Below, piece by piece: positions 40,298 to 53,200 of a stretch of DNA of 64,000 nucleotides. The position numbers and the translations under genes were made by a program. Location: the NCBI GenBank assembly GCA_034336665.1, contig CM067576.1, positions 12,825,385 through 12,889,384 of the forward strand. Direction: 5' to 3'. This DNA comes from Luscinia megarhynchos. Its lineage: Eukaryota > Chordata > Aves > Passeriformes > Turdidae. Each line of letters begins with the position of its first letter. The stretch's first letter is position 1. The notes beneath the pieces are model-generated. The model was not told where the DNA came from. It ran no database searches and was given only the letters and a program-made list of their open reading frames with translations.

Positions 40298-43200
40298 CTT
40301 GAAAAAATAAAAATTATCATTCTCAACTACCTGGCTCTCTTCAGGAAGCACACTCAGCATAACACACTTCAGTGTATTTCTGGACATGTAACCTTTTCCC
40401 ATAATGGAAGAAAAACTTTGTGTTTGCATCCTTCAGTTATGAAAAAGCAATAGTTTAAATCCAGTCTAATTTTACTGCCTCTTTAATTGCACCTTCTGGT
40501 GCCTCATGCTTGAGCAGTGATTTAGGTTTAAGCTGATAGGTTCAAACACTGCTTCAACTAATGGCTGAGAATTGCCCGTGCACTGAACCCCAGCCAGGAG
40601 TTTGCTGACACTCACAAACCTGTGCCTGGGAGACACTGCCTGCACAGCAGCAGCAGCAGCTGAGCTCTGACACACAGCACCCAGCCAGGAGATGACTCTG
40701 GGGAGTCAAAAAATGCAAGGTGAGATAGAAAAACAATCACCCCAACTTTTGATAGCTGGACCTTATCAAGATGCAAATTATGAAATCAGATTATTTATTT
40801 ATTTTTAGTCCATATCCCTCAATATGAAATTCAACTTAATTACCTTATGTCTCTGACAGTAATAATTGCCACATACAAGATACAGAGGAAAAGGAGACAT
40901 GCAGTTACTATGGAGTAAAGATAAAAAACTGACAGAGATCAGGTTCAAAAGTTTAAGTCTTTACTGGGGATTCAGAAAGTTACATTCTATATGTTTTTCT
41001 ATCAAAAATGACACAAGAATAGAACTCTTTGCATATATATCTGAAAAACAAAACTGAAATTCTGTTACACACTGCCCTCCAACTTTGCCACTATTAAGTG
41101 GAACCACTTCAAGAGTGGAGACTGTGTTTCTCTGCCCTAAGCATGCAAGGCAAGGAGGGTTTCTCTCAGCACAGGCTCACACAGCACAGCTGAGCATCAA
41201 GTTCAGGTTAGAAAGAAGCAAGAGCTAAAGAAGAATTAAAGCAGGTATTTCTATATTGAGAACAATGAAGTAAAAGGAATTCTTAAATGCTAATTTGATT
41301 GTCATGTAAAACAATGGTCATAAGCACAAACCTGAACAGGGAACCAAATTTAGAATGTCACTTTAATTAATTAAAAGCTGAACAAGGAATTCAACTACAT
41401 GAACATATTCAGCATACAAAACCACATTTCTCTGTATTAATTTGATGAGGAAAACAGAGCTAGACAGACTGTATAACAGCAGCAGCTGTTTTTATATAGC
41501 CTTTCTGGATTCAAATGAAGCAGCTCAGGTGCTCAGAGTTTCAGTGATTTCAAATATTGTCTACACACACCTCTATAAGTATTTGTGTACCTGTCTGCCC
41601 ACACCTAAGAGATATTTCTATCCTTTCCCCTTACTTTACATTTTAGTTCGAGACAATTTGATTTCTTCTATCACCACAGATTTGGAAGGACAGATCTGAA
41701 ACAGCACAGTAAAGGAAGGCAAATAAAACTTACATTTTTTGTAACTGTTAACATCTGCAGTGCTTTCCACATTATTACTGCTTCATTACCTAAAGAGCAG
41801 CATTATATGAACACTCTGAGAAGTACACATGCCTGACATGGCATTGCTTCTAACACTACAGCCTTGGCCATCTCTGAGTCACCTGAAATGGAATGCCAAT
41901 AATGCACATCACACAAGTGACTCTGAAAATGAAGAAATCGATACAAAACACATCAGCCTTATCTATCTTCCTTATCTAAATCTATCCTTATCCATCTTAT
42001 TCCTAAATCTAGCCAAAACATGTTTATCTCAATTCTACCTCTGCAGAATTTGCATCTTAGAGCCTTTATTATTTATAGGAGTACTGCACAGCCATGGCAC
42101 TTATGGCCTTGATTTCCTAGTTTAGTCTTAATTTCCTCTTGTATTCAAGAGACTGTTGATACAAACCCTAATTTTAAGCTGAAAAAATGCTGATATCAGA
42201 CTGTAAGACATGGAGCTCTCACGTTTCTTTTTTCAAAAGTAAAGTCAGGCAATATTCAGAAATCAACCTATAGTGAAGCCAATTCTGAGTCAGATCCAAA
42301 AGGGAAGAATTCAATCCTTACTGCCATGACTACAAAACAAGAAGTTTGACTGCAAGTGCACTGCTGTTATTTTGATAAAGCTTTCTGTGAGAATGAGGAG
42401 TGACAGTGACTAAAAGAAGAGATGCCTTTTATTGCTCTGAAAATGTCAATTCTAGAGACTAAAGCAGGCACTTGCTCAATCTCAGCACGTGGCTGTTCAG
42501 CCTGTGCTGTGTAAGAAGCTGTCAGGGAAGGGGCACAAAAAAAGCTGTTTTTAGTACTGAAAAAAGAACCAATAGATAATCACCTAAATGGTGATCTCAT
42601 CACAGGATACACTAAAGTCAAATTCAGAATCCAAACTCAGACACAACATCTCCAACTAATCCTAAGAATGACCAATTATCCTTTGAGTGGAAAGAGAAGG
42701 GAGGGCAGTACTACAGTTTTGTCCCAAAAAATGAATATTCTACAGGACTCGAAGGCTGAACATTTTGCAGGCTGGATAGGTAAGAGATTAAGATTTCTGG
42801 TTTGTAATGCAAAACAAGGCACTTGATTTTTTTTCCTCTTTGCAGATCCTTTACTTTTCCAAAATGCACTCAATTTCCCACTTGCACATGCTATTTAATC
42901 GTATCAAAATCATGCTTTATTTTAGAAAAGGATTATGTCAGTAATTTTCAGTAAGTCCTTTCAGGGCCCTCCTGGCATTAACACCACATTCAATATTTTC
43001 ATTAATTGGGACCAGGTAGTTCAGGCCACGTGGGATTTGAGGCATAGTATTTCCCTACCCCAGACTTTAACTGAGAAAGCAAAGCTTTCATTTTAAATAA
43101 AAAAGGAACCAAGTACAATCAAGCATGGGTAGATTCTGAGCATAGGCACTACAGAAAACCCTGTCTCTGAAGCACATTCATGTGCTGCTGAACCACCACT

Positions 43201-44591
43201 CAAAATCTAAACAATTATACAGGATCAAATACTAACTCCTAATGATGCTGCTTAAGGACATAAATTTTGAAGAGGCACGAAAGCCTTTTATCAGCTGTGT
43301 CTGTAAGTCTTGACAACAGGAAAAAATGCTTTGAATTTGGTTGCAAAAACCAAGCTCACTTGTCCCAGTAAGGAAATGGATATCAAGACATGGCCTGTGT
43401 GAGTCAGCTTTTCACCTCTGCTTATTATCCCAAACAGATTTCAATCTTCAGATACAATCAGACCATCCACTACACTTCTATCAAAATGCCTGGCCTTCCA
43501 CTGACAACTTCTGAGTGCACTTTTGCATTGTTAAAGCAAAATCCTTTAATAAGTAGAAGGGTTTGCAAGTAACATATTCTAAAATCATGTACAGTCATGA
43601 TTTCCTCATTGCTTCTCCACATTTAAAATACTCTGTAACAGAACATGTAATCTGTTAGAGACTATAAAAGTTTTGCCACAGATGCAAACCCAGTTTGGAG
43701 TAAAGCACCTTCACTTCCAGTTCCTAATCTAAACAAAAGAGCTTCTATAAAAGCAAGCCATGGATATTGATCAAAAAAGTTCTGCTCTGACTTGCCATGC
43801 TTTTACCTTTAACATTGGATTTAAGTAAATCTAAACTATGGAAATATGGCATGAGCACAAAAAATATGTATATAATTTATATTTTAACTCGGTCCTTTTT
43901 GTCTCCCTTCTTATTCAAGTTTCACAGCATACATATGGGCATGAATAAACAAGGGATTTTTCACCCTTACTTCATGCACAGCAGCTTGAAAAAATGTTTC
44001 CAATTAACATAAATGATAATACCCGTACATAAGGCTGTCTTTCAAAGAGGTTTGATAATTCATAAATGAAATGTTTACACAGATGAGGTCAAGCCAAAAG
44101 GTTTGTAATATCAGTATTTAACAGATATAAATCTGTTCATCACTGCTAAGGAACATGGGATGACTTCAAATATTCACTACTGAATGTACTCAGTACACAT
44201 TTAGAGCAACTTGCATGAATTCTCATTCCAATTTTTAATTACTATGCAGTCTGTAAAGACAAAAAAATCAAGAGTCAGATTGCTCTTTTTTTCTTTCATG
44301 AGAACAATTAACATTAATGATATATTACTTCACAAGAACTTCTACACATTCATTATTAAAGTAATAAATTGAATGAAGTTTGAACAAAAGTACCTACAGG
44401 TACAGATGTTTACCTTTATGGATATTTCTATCAATATTTCCTTATCCAATGTTCATCAGAAGCTAAAGCAAGGCTTAACAAAACAAAAAATAAACAAAAA
44501 CACCCAAGCAATTACTTTAAAAATATTTTTTCCAGATATAATTTTCCTCTTGGACTGTGTACAGCTTTATTTACATAACTTACTTTTTGTG

Positions 44592-44611
44592 ATTTTATGA
44601 AATCATAAAAT
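44592..44611. repeat. 8-bp perfect hairpin
   Basis: attttatg and cataaaat flank a four-base loop in intronic AT-rich DNA. This may be chance. Confidence 0.7.
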
Positions 44612-46871
44612 GAGGACAAGGATTTCATACCATTAAACAGACCTTGGTGGCAGGAAGGAAATACAATTTGTTTTCACTTAAAACTTTTAGACAGAGTAGG
44701 AATTCATATCTCTTTGCAGTCCACCCTGGTTTATCACCTACTAGAGAATAACATAACCAAATGTGGTTTCTTTTTCCTAGGGTTTCCATGGCTTTAATTT
44801 TTATCTCAAAATTAAATATTAAAATTAAGTATCCACCCATCCACATGGAGACGCAGACATTTAGTTTTTTGGATTTATTAAAATCTACTCATACTGATAA
44901 CAGCACAGAGATGTAAGATTTGGCAGGGTAAACACAGGTTTAACAGCCTAATTGCTCGGATTTTTTGTGGATCATTATGCTAATGCCTCTGCAGGAAAGT
45001 GCTAAATCGGAATTCCCATCACAAAGAATTCTCCTTGCTGACTGAGAAGGGAGAACTGGGACATGCTGGGGTGATGGGAGGAGATTGAACTTCAGGGACA
45101 CACCAAAGGGATTTTCAAACCCCCAGGGCTACTGAGCTCTGCCAAAGGGAAGAAAGCAAAGCCTGACACAAAACATCAGGAATTACAACTTTGCCTAGAC
45201 CAGAGCCTTGAGACAAGGACACTTTGCCCTACAATGGTGCTTGGGAAGATGATGGATTCATGGAGCTCTACAGGACAAAGACACTCTAAACAAGCAAACA
45301 GCTCTGCATGCGTGTACAATTTTGCATTATCCAGAATTCAACTGGACCTTGAGATAATCCTCATTATTTTGTTTTCCAGGTCCCCCTGTACATTATGCTC
45401 CCTTAAATATATTCTCCTATGTAAACAAATCTGACCCTGATCCCCCAGGGCACCCAAATCTGCTCTGACTCCATCCCCAGACTCACAGGTGTGCTAGAAA
45501 ACCAGGCTTGCTTGGAGGACTACAAATGTCATGGTAGCAGAATTTTTGCTTTGGTAAAATAAAAGCCAAATGCTAAGTTTTCCAGGATAAATATGTATTT
45601 AAAAGAGAAAATATAATTAGATATTTTTGATCCAACAGTAATCCAGATCAAAACAAAACAAAAATAAAAGCTATGACACAGTTAGTTAGCTTCTTATGGG
45701 ACTAATATTTTCTTCAGTTTCCTGAATAAGTTTTGTTTCTGTGTTTTCTGATCCTATGTCCACATTTAATCACCGAAAATGCACCTCCACCACACAGCAG
45801 ATGTGTCATTAACTATTTCTGAAAAAAGGTGAAATAAAATCACCCAGCATGAGAAGACTATGGAATAAGCCAACACTAGCAGATGGTGTTTATTTTGTCA
45901 CCACTTTTATTAAAAATTGTCACCTATTTCATCATATCTTACAGTAGAAGCTTCATGCAAAAAGTGGAAAAGCTGTTTTTTATAAGCTGTCACAGAACTC
46001 CTTAATATCAAATGTCTTCTGTTTGTAGCTTTCAGTTTTTAGGACATGGTGCATTACACAGGAGATCGATTTGTGTAAATTTGAGGTGATCGAGTATTTT
46101 GCCAGCAGCTCAGCCTTTCATCACACAACCCTCTTTTGTTTCTTAAGCAAGTTTCAAATCCTTTATTTCCAATACTGGTGCTGTTCAGACAAATTCTATA
46201 ACATTGCTCCTAGAAGAGTCACCTGGTAGAACTGTCAGCTTGTTTTCTTCCAGGACCCACTATGCAAGAGAGTTTTGCTTCTCCCTCAGGATTTCCTACA
46301 TTTTTGCTATTTTATTTTATCACACACTTTGGGCTGTGTGGTTTCCAATCTCTGGCTGACAGTTTCTTAACAAAACAGTTGCATGAAGAGTAATTGCACA
46401 ACCCAGACTTGGCTGCCTAAAGAAATCACTGCTAAAATCCCATGATAAACCCAGGTCTTGCTCATGTGTTTTGAATGAATGCCCACTAGAATTTGAACCT
46501 AAAATCCCCTGTTAGTGCACTGCAATATGGTTTGATTGACTCAATCCTTTCTCCCTCCCTGTCAAGTCTTCTGCACTCCAGTTCAGTTTGGTTTGCACAC
46601 ACTATACCAGGAGCTGACCCTTTTGCCTTTGGCATTTAATGAGGCCTCTCAGTGTCCTATTCATATCATACCCTAAGCAGCACACTTTTACATTTCATAT
46701 AGATATATATCTTCTGGAATGCTTAAAAAACATTAATTAATCTAATAAATCACTGGAATTTTGTTACATTATTTTGCAGCTCTGAAAAGAAACCAGGGCT
46801 GGTCTGGTTATTTTGTATTTTGGACTTTGTTATTAATCTAAATTCTTATTTTGACATAGATTTGCAATTTT

Positions 46872-46898
46872 GGGCAGGGGAGGGGGGGTTGGGGTGGG
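46872..46898 (+). other. G-quadruplex motif
   Basis: Five G runs of 3, 4, 7, 4 and 3 are separated by loops of one or two bases. Short loops predict a stable quadruplex on the plus strand, which is the non-template strand for any plus transcript and the template strand for the minus-strand gene. Confidence 0.8.
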
Positions 46899-49187
46899 TT
46901 GTTTGTTGAGCTTCTTTAAATCTACTAAAAATTCTTCTTCCAGAAAAGCAGTACTCAGAAATTGTGAGATTTAGGACTACTCCAAATACTAGTTAGAGGA
47001 TTTATTTTTTTCTGTAAGACATTTTTATTCTCTTTCCTTCCAGAGTCAGAACATGGATCTGACAAGAATCCTTCTGCCTGTATTTCTGAACCACTGACCA
47101 TTCCAATACCCATGTTCAGCACTTGACCTCCTTTTTTGTGGCTGCACCAGTGGCATCTTTGACCTCAGCAAAGCAAAGGCAGAGCAGTTCAAGAAACCTA
47201 TCACTTTATTAGAGCACTGCAAAGCAGTCTGTGCTCTAGATGAGCACACATGAGAACTGGGTACCTTTGAAATGCAAAGTCTGAGGGCTCTACTTATGGT
47301 GACACAAAGAGTCCACTTCTGTTGACACAACATGCACACTGAAAGCTTTGCAACACTATTTGGATGAATTCTCAGCCAGCTGAGGCTTTAAACCAAGGTT
47401 AGTGCCATCTGTCTGGTTTTGGCAGCATGCAGATTGATGTAAAAAATCCTATGGCAGTGTTTAAAAGGAACAGAAATAAAGCTTGCTTTTGGTCAAGTCC
47501 CTGGAATTATTAACATGAAAGATTTGGCTGATATTGCCAGGCAGCACATCTGGGTCAACAAACTCACTGCACCTTTCTCACCACATTTAGAATATACAAC
47601 AAACTATTCCACTACTCAGATTTTAGCACATCCAAGAAATTAGACTCATAAAAGTCATAAAAGGTACTGAGTTTTTCTGTTGCTTGTCTCAGTACAATTA
47701 TTTTCTTAAATGCATGTTAGATCAAGCCAGTAGCAAGCATTAATGCTATCAAGTATTTTTGAGTTGTGATATAGTTATTAATACATTCTCACATTCGTCT
47801 TAACTTCTAGAGCCCTGAACAAACACAGTAGCAAAAACGACAGCAATATAGCAATCAAATTTGTTTGAATTGGGAAGAGTTGCAGGTTGCAAGGAAAAAT
47901 AAGTAAACCAGAGAAAAACAATATTTTGTTTCTATAGAAGCCTCAAAGCTTCAAATGAGGAAAGACATTGTTCAGTTGGATGCAATTTGTCAGGCAAAAC
48001 CTTTCTGTGATCCTGGAAAATGCATTCAAGCATTATTCTTTGAGATTTAGTACAGCCTAAATAGCATAACCCACTCATTTCACCTGTGCCAAAATCCTCC
48101 TGCAACACCAATAATCATGAGTGCTTCAGAAATGCAGGGATATGTACAGGATCATTTCTGTTCTTTATTAATTTCATCTTTATTACCAACCATACACACA
48201 CCACCTTGGGCAGTTTTTAGCTTTGTACATCAGCACTATGGAAATTTAATTACTGTACCAAAAGCTCATGGCTCCCACTCTTCTAAGAAGCATGGAAACA
48301 CAACAAATAGTCCTTATCTCCAGTTTGAAAACACACTGAACACTCATGGGCTGCATTAACTAGGAGATGGTCACAGATGCTCAGTGCTTTCCAGAATTTG
48401 ATTTAAGAATGTTCCAGTATTTGCCCAGACACTGTTTGAGATTCAAAGAATAATGCCATTCACTAGTTTTTACCAAAAATCAAGCATTTATGGAAGGAAG
48501 TACGTCAGAAAATAAGGCTGATGAGAAAACCTCGATTTTGGTCTCATTTGAACATTAAGCAAGCAGAGTATTATTCCTGGTTAGGGCCCTCATCTTGCAA
48601 AGCATTTAATTAACTGCTTAAAAAAAAGCCCAAACAGAAAGGTACCTTTCATGTATGTACAGAGGTGCAATGGAGGAAAAGAATGAAATAGCAAAATCCA
48701 TCTTTCATAAAATTGGCCAAGTTGAGGACAAGGTTTTATCAAAAACAACCCTTGCTAATTTAGCAAGGGCACATACTGACACCACAGTTAATATAAGTGT
48801 ACATATCCAATAAATGAAAATAATTTTTGAATTCAAGAAATATCAAGAGGAAGCTGTCACTGAATCATTACCTTTGTACTAAAATTACTGAGATGTCTTT
48901 TGATTTATATTACTACTACCTGGCATTTTTTTTTGCTAAAAAAGTGCACTGCAGGCCTTTTTTCCCCAACACCCTCTTCCTCCCAAAGGAGTTTTACTCT
49001 CAGGGAAGCAAAAGTGTGAGTGTGTGTGGGGAGCAGTGGTACTTCAAAAACCCCTGTCTAGCAATGCACAATTCCCTACAAACCCACAAAAATCAACACA
49101 ACTCCCTGATTGTTTTGCACAGCCCCTGAGATACAAAACTTCAGGGGCACATCAAGTGTGACTGTCTGAATCTCATACTCTTAGATT

Positions 49188-49208
49188 AAAAAAAAAAAAA
49201 AAAAAAAA
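49188..49208. repeat. 21-base A run
   Basis: Uninterrupted A run in the large intron; no retrotransposed body was recognised upstream of it. Confidence 0.95.
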
Positions 49209-49760
49209 TCAAATCAAGCTGGAAGATTAATAGAGTCATCGCTGAATCCTTCACTCAAAAGTCTGACTGAAGAATCTCTGAAGAAACTTGTGTCCCATGC
49301 AAACCTTTACCAAGGAAATACAACCTATGGAACTGCCTTTGTGAAAATAGAGCTTCAGGTACCATTCTGTTTTAAAACCATGCCTGTGACTACCCAGATC
49401 TGGCATCTCTTCCATGTCTCCTCTCATGGAACGAGCCCCACACCATGAAGCAAGATCAGCTCAGGGAAAACAGCTCCTTCACCATCCAGCCAAGTCTCCC
49501 AGTGAAAAACAAAAACCCCTGAATTCATTCAATCCAACCAGGAAGGTAATACTCAACAATGAGATAGAAATGAGTAGTAGAGATCAGGTTTAATCATCAG
49601 AATATAAATACCCAGGAAGAAAAAAACAACCAACCAAAATCCCACAACACATAAAAAGCAGAACACACACAGAACAAGATTAAGCATTGCACAACACACA
49701 AGTTCTAAACTGGGTTCTAAGTTTACAAGGAATATAGTTTAAGCAAAATAAAAACCTTAC

Positions 49761-49844
49761 GTATTAGAGAGTTCTTTGTCTCAGCCAGCTGCTGCCAGCT
49801 TGTCTGTCTGTCTTTCAATTTCTCAGAAAGGTGTGTGTGAAAAT
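49761..49844 (-). CDS. Internal coding exon 5 (84 nt)
   Basis: The acceptor ends gttttatttcatttag and the donor is AATAC followed by gtaagg, both good. With two bases in and one out it encodes 27 codons: [16 protein letters not shown], then [11 protein letters not shown]. The residues are strongly helical and charged, in a coiled-coil-like pattern. Stop codons close the alternative frames within the segment. The leftover C joins CT of exon 6 to make Pro. Together with exons 3 and 6 this is the most secure part of the model. Confidence 0.82.
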
Positions 49845-50091
49845 CTAAATGAAATAAAACAAATAACATTTTAGAGATGGCTCTTCTTCCATTCCATTCA
49901 CCTTTGGTGCAATACAGCCAATAGAATGTTTCACCTCCTCCCACCCAAAGCATTCCTCAGTAGTAAATAAAATACATTACTCATAATTATCTAGAGATTA
50001 AGAATTCTTTTATCTTGTTATCAATGACATAAAAAAGCAGATTGAGTAGCAGTAGTTTGGTGCAATCTTGCTTTGCAGGCAGTCCATATAC

Positions 50092-50201
50092 CCACTGTCA
50101 GCATCATTAACCACAAAAATACCTGAGTGCATAAAAATCTCTCTAAAATCTCTCTTTGGGTAGAACTTAACCCAAAGGCCAGCAGAGTTTCCATACAGAC
50201 A
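50092..50201 (-). CDS. Internal coding exon 4 (110 nt)
   Basis: The acceptor ends aagcacctcctgtag, a good pyrimidine tract. Starting with one base carried in, the frame reads VCMETLLAFGLSSTQREIL, then ERFLCTQ and a hydrophobic run VFLWLMMLTV. The exon ends at GTGG followed by gtatat, leaving one base (G) that joins AT of the next exon as Asp. An earlier donor (CAG followed by gtattt, exon end at about 50120) looks slightly better by consensus but would end on a codon boundary and break the frame into exon 5. The hydrophobic end could be a buried helix rather than a membrane span, since it is only about ten residues long. It lies 247 bp from the next exon. Confidence 0.72.
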
Positions 50202-53200
50202 CTACAGGAGGTGCTTAAGTTCATGTTAATTACTTTCAGTGTACTGTCCCTTATTCCTACAGTCAAATACATACCATTACATCCTTTAAAAGATAATTTT
50301 TGCTCCCTAAAAACAGACTCTAAGATACATTTGGAAAATGGACAATTTCAGTTGTAATAAATAATTTCTTACATGTTTACTGCAGCAGCATTATGACTTT
50401 TACATTGACTCTCAACATAATCAAACTCATTCTGCTGCATCTCAACAAGACAGGAACCATAGAAACTCTACTGCTGCAAAGAGATTTTTTTTTGTCTCAT
50501 GAAAACTCTCCAGCTTTAGGAAAGCAGATTTTAATACACACATACAAAAAAAATCCTTTACTTTTGAATTTACTATCTGTTAGACTAAAAAGAAAAGAAC
50601 TAAAATAATCCTGGATTTTGAAAGCGTGACATAACCAGGGAGTTCTCTTACATCTGAAAAGCTCAAAATCAATTGAAAATTATTATTGAATTTCATAATA
50701 ACATCAGAAAAATTTTCAGATGTAGTAAACAGGAAACATAATACCTATTTTTATTTATGTACATGATTTTCCCTGCAAAAACCAGCAAGACAAGAAGCCC
50801 AATAATTAATGTATGGTCACTCTAATTCTTGTATTTCACTGTCTATGTAAGTTTTCACTGGAAAATAATTTTACTTGGTGCATCTCACATTCAAATCCTT
50901 CATAATATTTACAATATAATAATTTAATCTTTCACCCAACACTCAAACAAATCAACAGTGAAAATGTGTTCTGTAAACACAGCAATTTATTATATGCAAA
51001 GAAAAAAGGCAACACATTGACACATGAAAAAAAAGGGCTGACCAAGACAATAGAAAATAAACCACTTTGCATGCTAGAAAACAAATTAGCTATTTGTAAG
51101 GAGCAAAAATACTTTGCCTCAAGTGGAATTAAGTGAAAGAATGACAGCTCATGAGTCTTACATCTCTGGCTTTGGGGGAAAAGGAATTTCAAGGGACAAG
51201 TTACAAACAATAAAAACCAGGTAGAATTTACTGAACTGGCTCAATGTCTCCCTGTCACACATAAAGTTAAATTTTGATAAGGTACAACTATAAAACATTT
51301 TTGGGTACTTTGGCTCACATCTAATTGGTTCAGCTTTATTTTGATGGTACGGACTTCTGATTTAAAATCAAGGAAGGAAAAAATAGGAGACTTTCAGGAA
51401 CATTTATCAAGAAAGATAATTCAAAGAACAACATACAAGTCAAGCAAAGAAATGTGAAGGGCAGAGCACTGTGGATACCAATGTAAAAATGCTGGTAAAT
51501 AAAAAAATCATTGCAAATTTCTTGTTTTGGTATTACCTGCAATTTTTCCCCAAAACAAAATACTAAACATTGCTATTATTGTCATATCTTAAAAATTGAA
51601 GAAATTAAATATAACTAAACTATGCAGGAATATATGAAAGAGGAAGTAATGGAATTATTTCACTAAGCTTTTTTCCTTTTTCTTTTTCTATGTGAAAATG
51701 GAACCAAACTCTTAAATGTAGTGCAATTCTTCTGCAGTACTTACAGCTAAATTAAACCATTTTAGTAGTTTGCAATTATACTACTTATGCTATATCTCAT
51801 CCTATAATATGCAAAGTTTCAAAATCTTGAATGTCTCTATTTCTGTTTTAATACAAGCTTTAGCTTTCATTTCTCTTTTATGAGGAAAACCATCATTAAT
51901 CCATCAACAATTCATCTATTGACATTTTACCACATTACTCTTTAAGGTTGTGTATGTTACTGAATCTGCTATTTTCTCTTTCACCTCTCTGTGGCCACTT
52001 CAGGATGTTTGATCTTTTTCAAGGACATAGATGAGGACAACAAACTGTTCACCCAAGGAAGCTGAACCATCCTTCTTTTTATGAGAAGCACCTAAAACTC
52101 ATGGCTAAAGTTCAAGTTGCTAAGCACTGTTTCTCCAACAATTAAAAAAAAATTGCCACCAATGCCCAAAGGAAAGAACATTTAAATGTTAAGACACTTT
52201 AAAATAGTGTCATGTGAAGGGAAGTCTCTGTGGGTATTACCCTCCTTTGACACTCACAGGGAGTTAAACCTAATTGCATTTAGGGTTATCTCTAGCAGCT
52301 ACACTTGGAATCAACCACCCTCAGGAGGACTATTGTTCTAACTAATCTACTTATTAAGCTTTTATTCAGATTTAGTACAGCCTTTTATAAAAAACATCTT
52401 TAAACTACAGTAATGGATTTTGCAATTAGCAGACAGGAAAGAGCAGACTATGACCTCCAATCTCTGGCCCTACCAAAAATTAGGAAAACAGAATATTTTT
52501 AAGTAAATCTTTGGAAGTTTAAGTTAATTTTGGTCCTATCAGGTAGCACAATTATATTTGGAAAAGTAAAACCTGTGTGAATTTCCTGTGCTCCTCCTTA
52601 TCCATTTCCTTAAAATACAACCCCTCCCACTGTACCTGGCAGGAGAAATAAATCTGTTTTCTGTCCTTGTCTTTCAAAGATGAGCAAGTAGCAGTTTTTG
52701 GTTTGCTGTCTCAAGCCCCAATTTAAGCCAAAAGCCAAGGCTGACACAGGTGATTCGAGATCCAAATCCTGGCAGCACCTTTTGAAAACTGAGAAAACAG
52801 CCACTGCAACTCCTGACCCACTCTCCCATGAGGAATATGGAAGAGTTTGGATCAGCTCCTTGCCTTCTGCACATTTTAAATCTTTCTCTAAATTCCCTCC
52901 CAGCCCTACAGCCTCTCAGGGAACCTGCCACTCTGAAGAGATCCATCCCATCCCACAACTGGGAGGCACTGCTAGACAGCAGCAGCCAGAGGTTCTTCTC
53001 CCCAGGATCCCAGTGCAGAGCATGCCTGGGCCCCACAGGACATGTCCTTGTCCTGGGAAAGGAGCTGTCCACCAATTATCCTCTTGTTCTTAGTTCTAGT
53101 CCCTCTTTTGAGCTGTCCTAGCAACTGCTCACAGCCACCAGCAATCCAGGAGCAAGCATCACTCTTCTTTCTCTCTTCCCTCATCAGCTATTTTCTTCCT

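Larger units (their letters stand above)
40298..49760. other. Intron of about 9.5 kb, the largest in the model
   Basis: AT-rich sequence with few landmarks: a G-rich tract at 46872-46898, a 21-base A run at 49188-49208, a small CAG run at 40647-40660, and an 8-bp perfect hairpin at 44592-44611. A second hidden exon cannot be excluded, but the exons on either side already match in phase. Confidence 0.5.

Noticed and set aside
40472..40736. Minus frames with an Ala5 or Cys5 run
   Set aside because: Arise from a short CAG repeat; no splice signals or continuity with the gene model.
52674..53093. Overlapping frames of 133 (minus) and 131 (plus) codons
   Set aside because: Both strands open at once points to base composition rather than coding; no splice pair fits the gene model.
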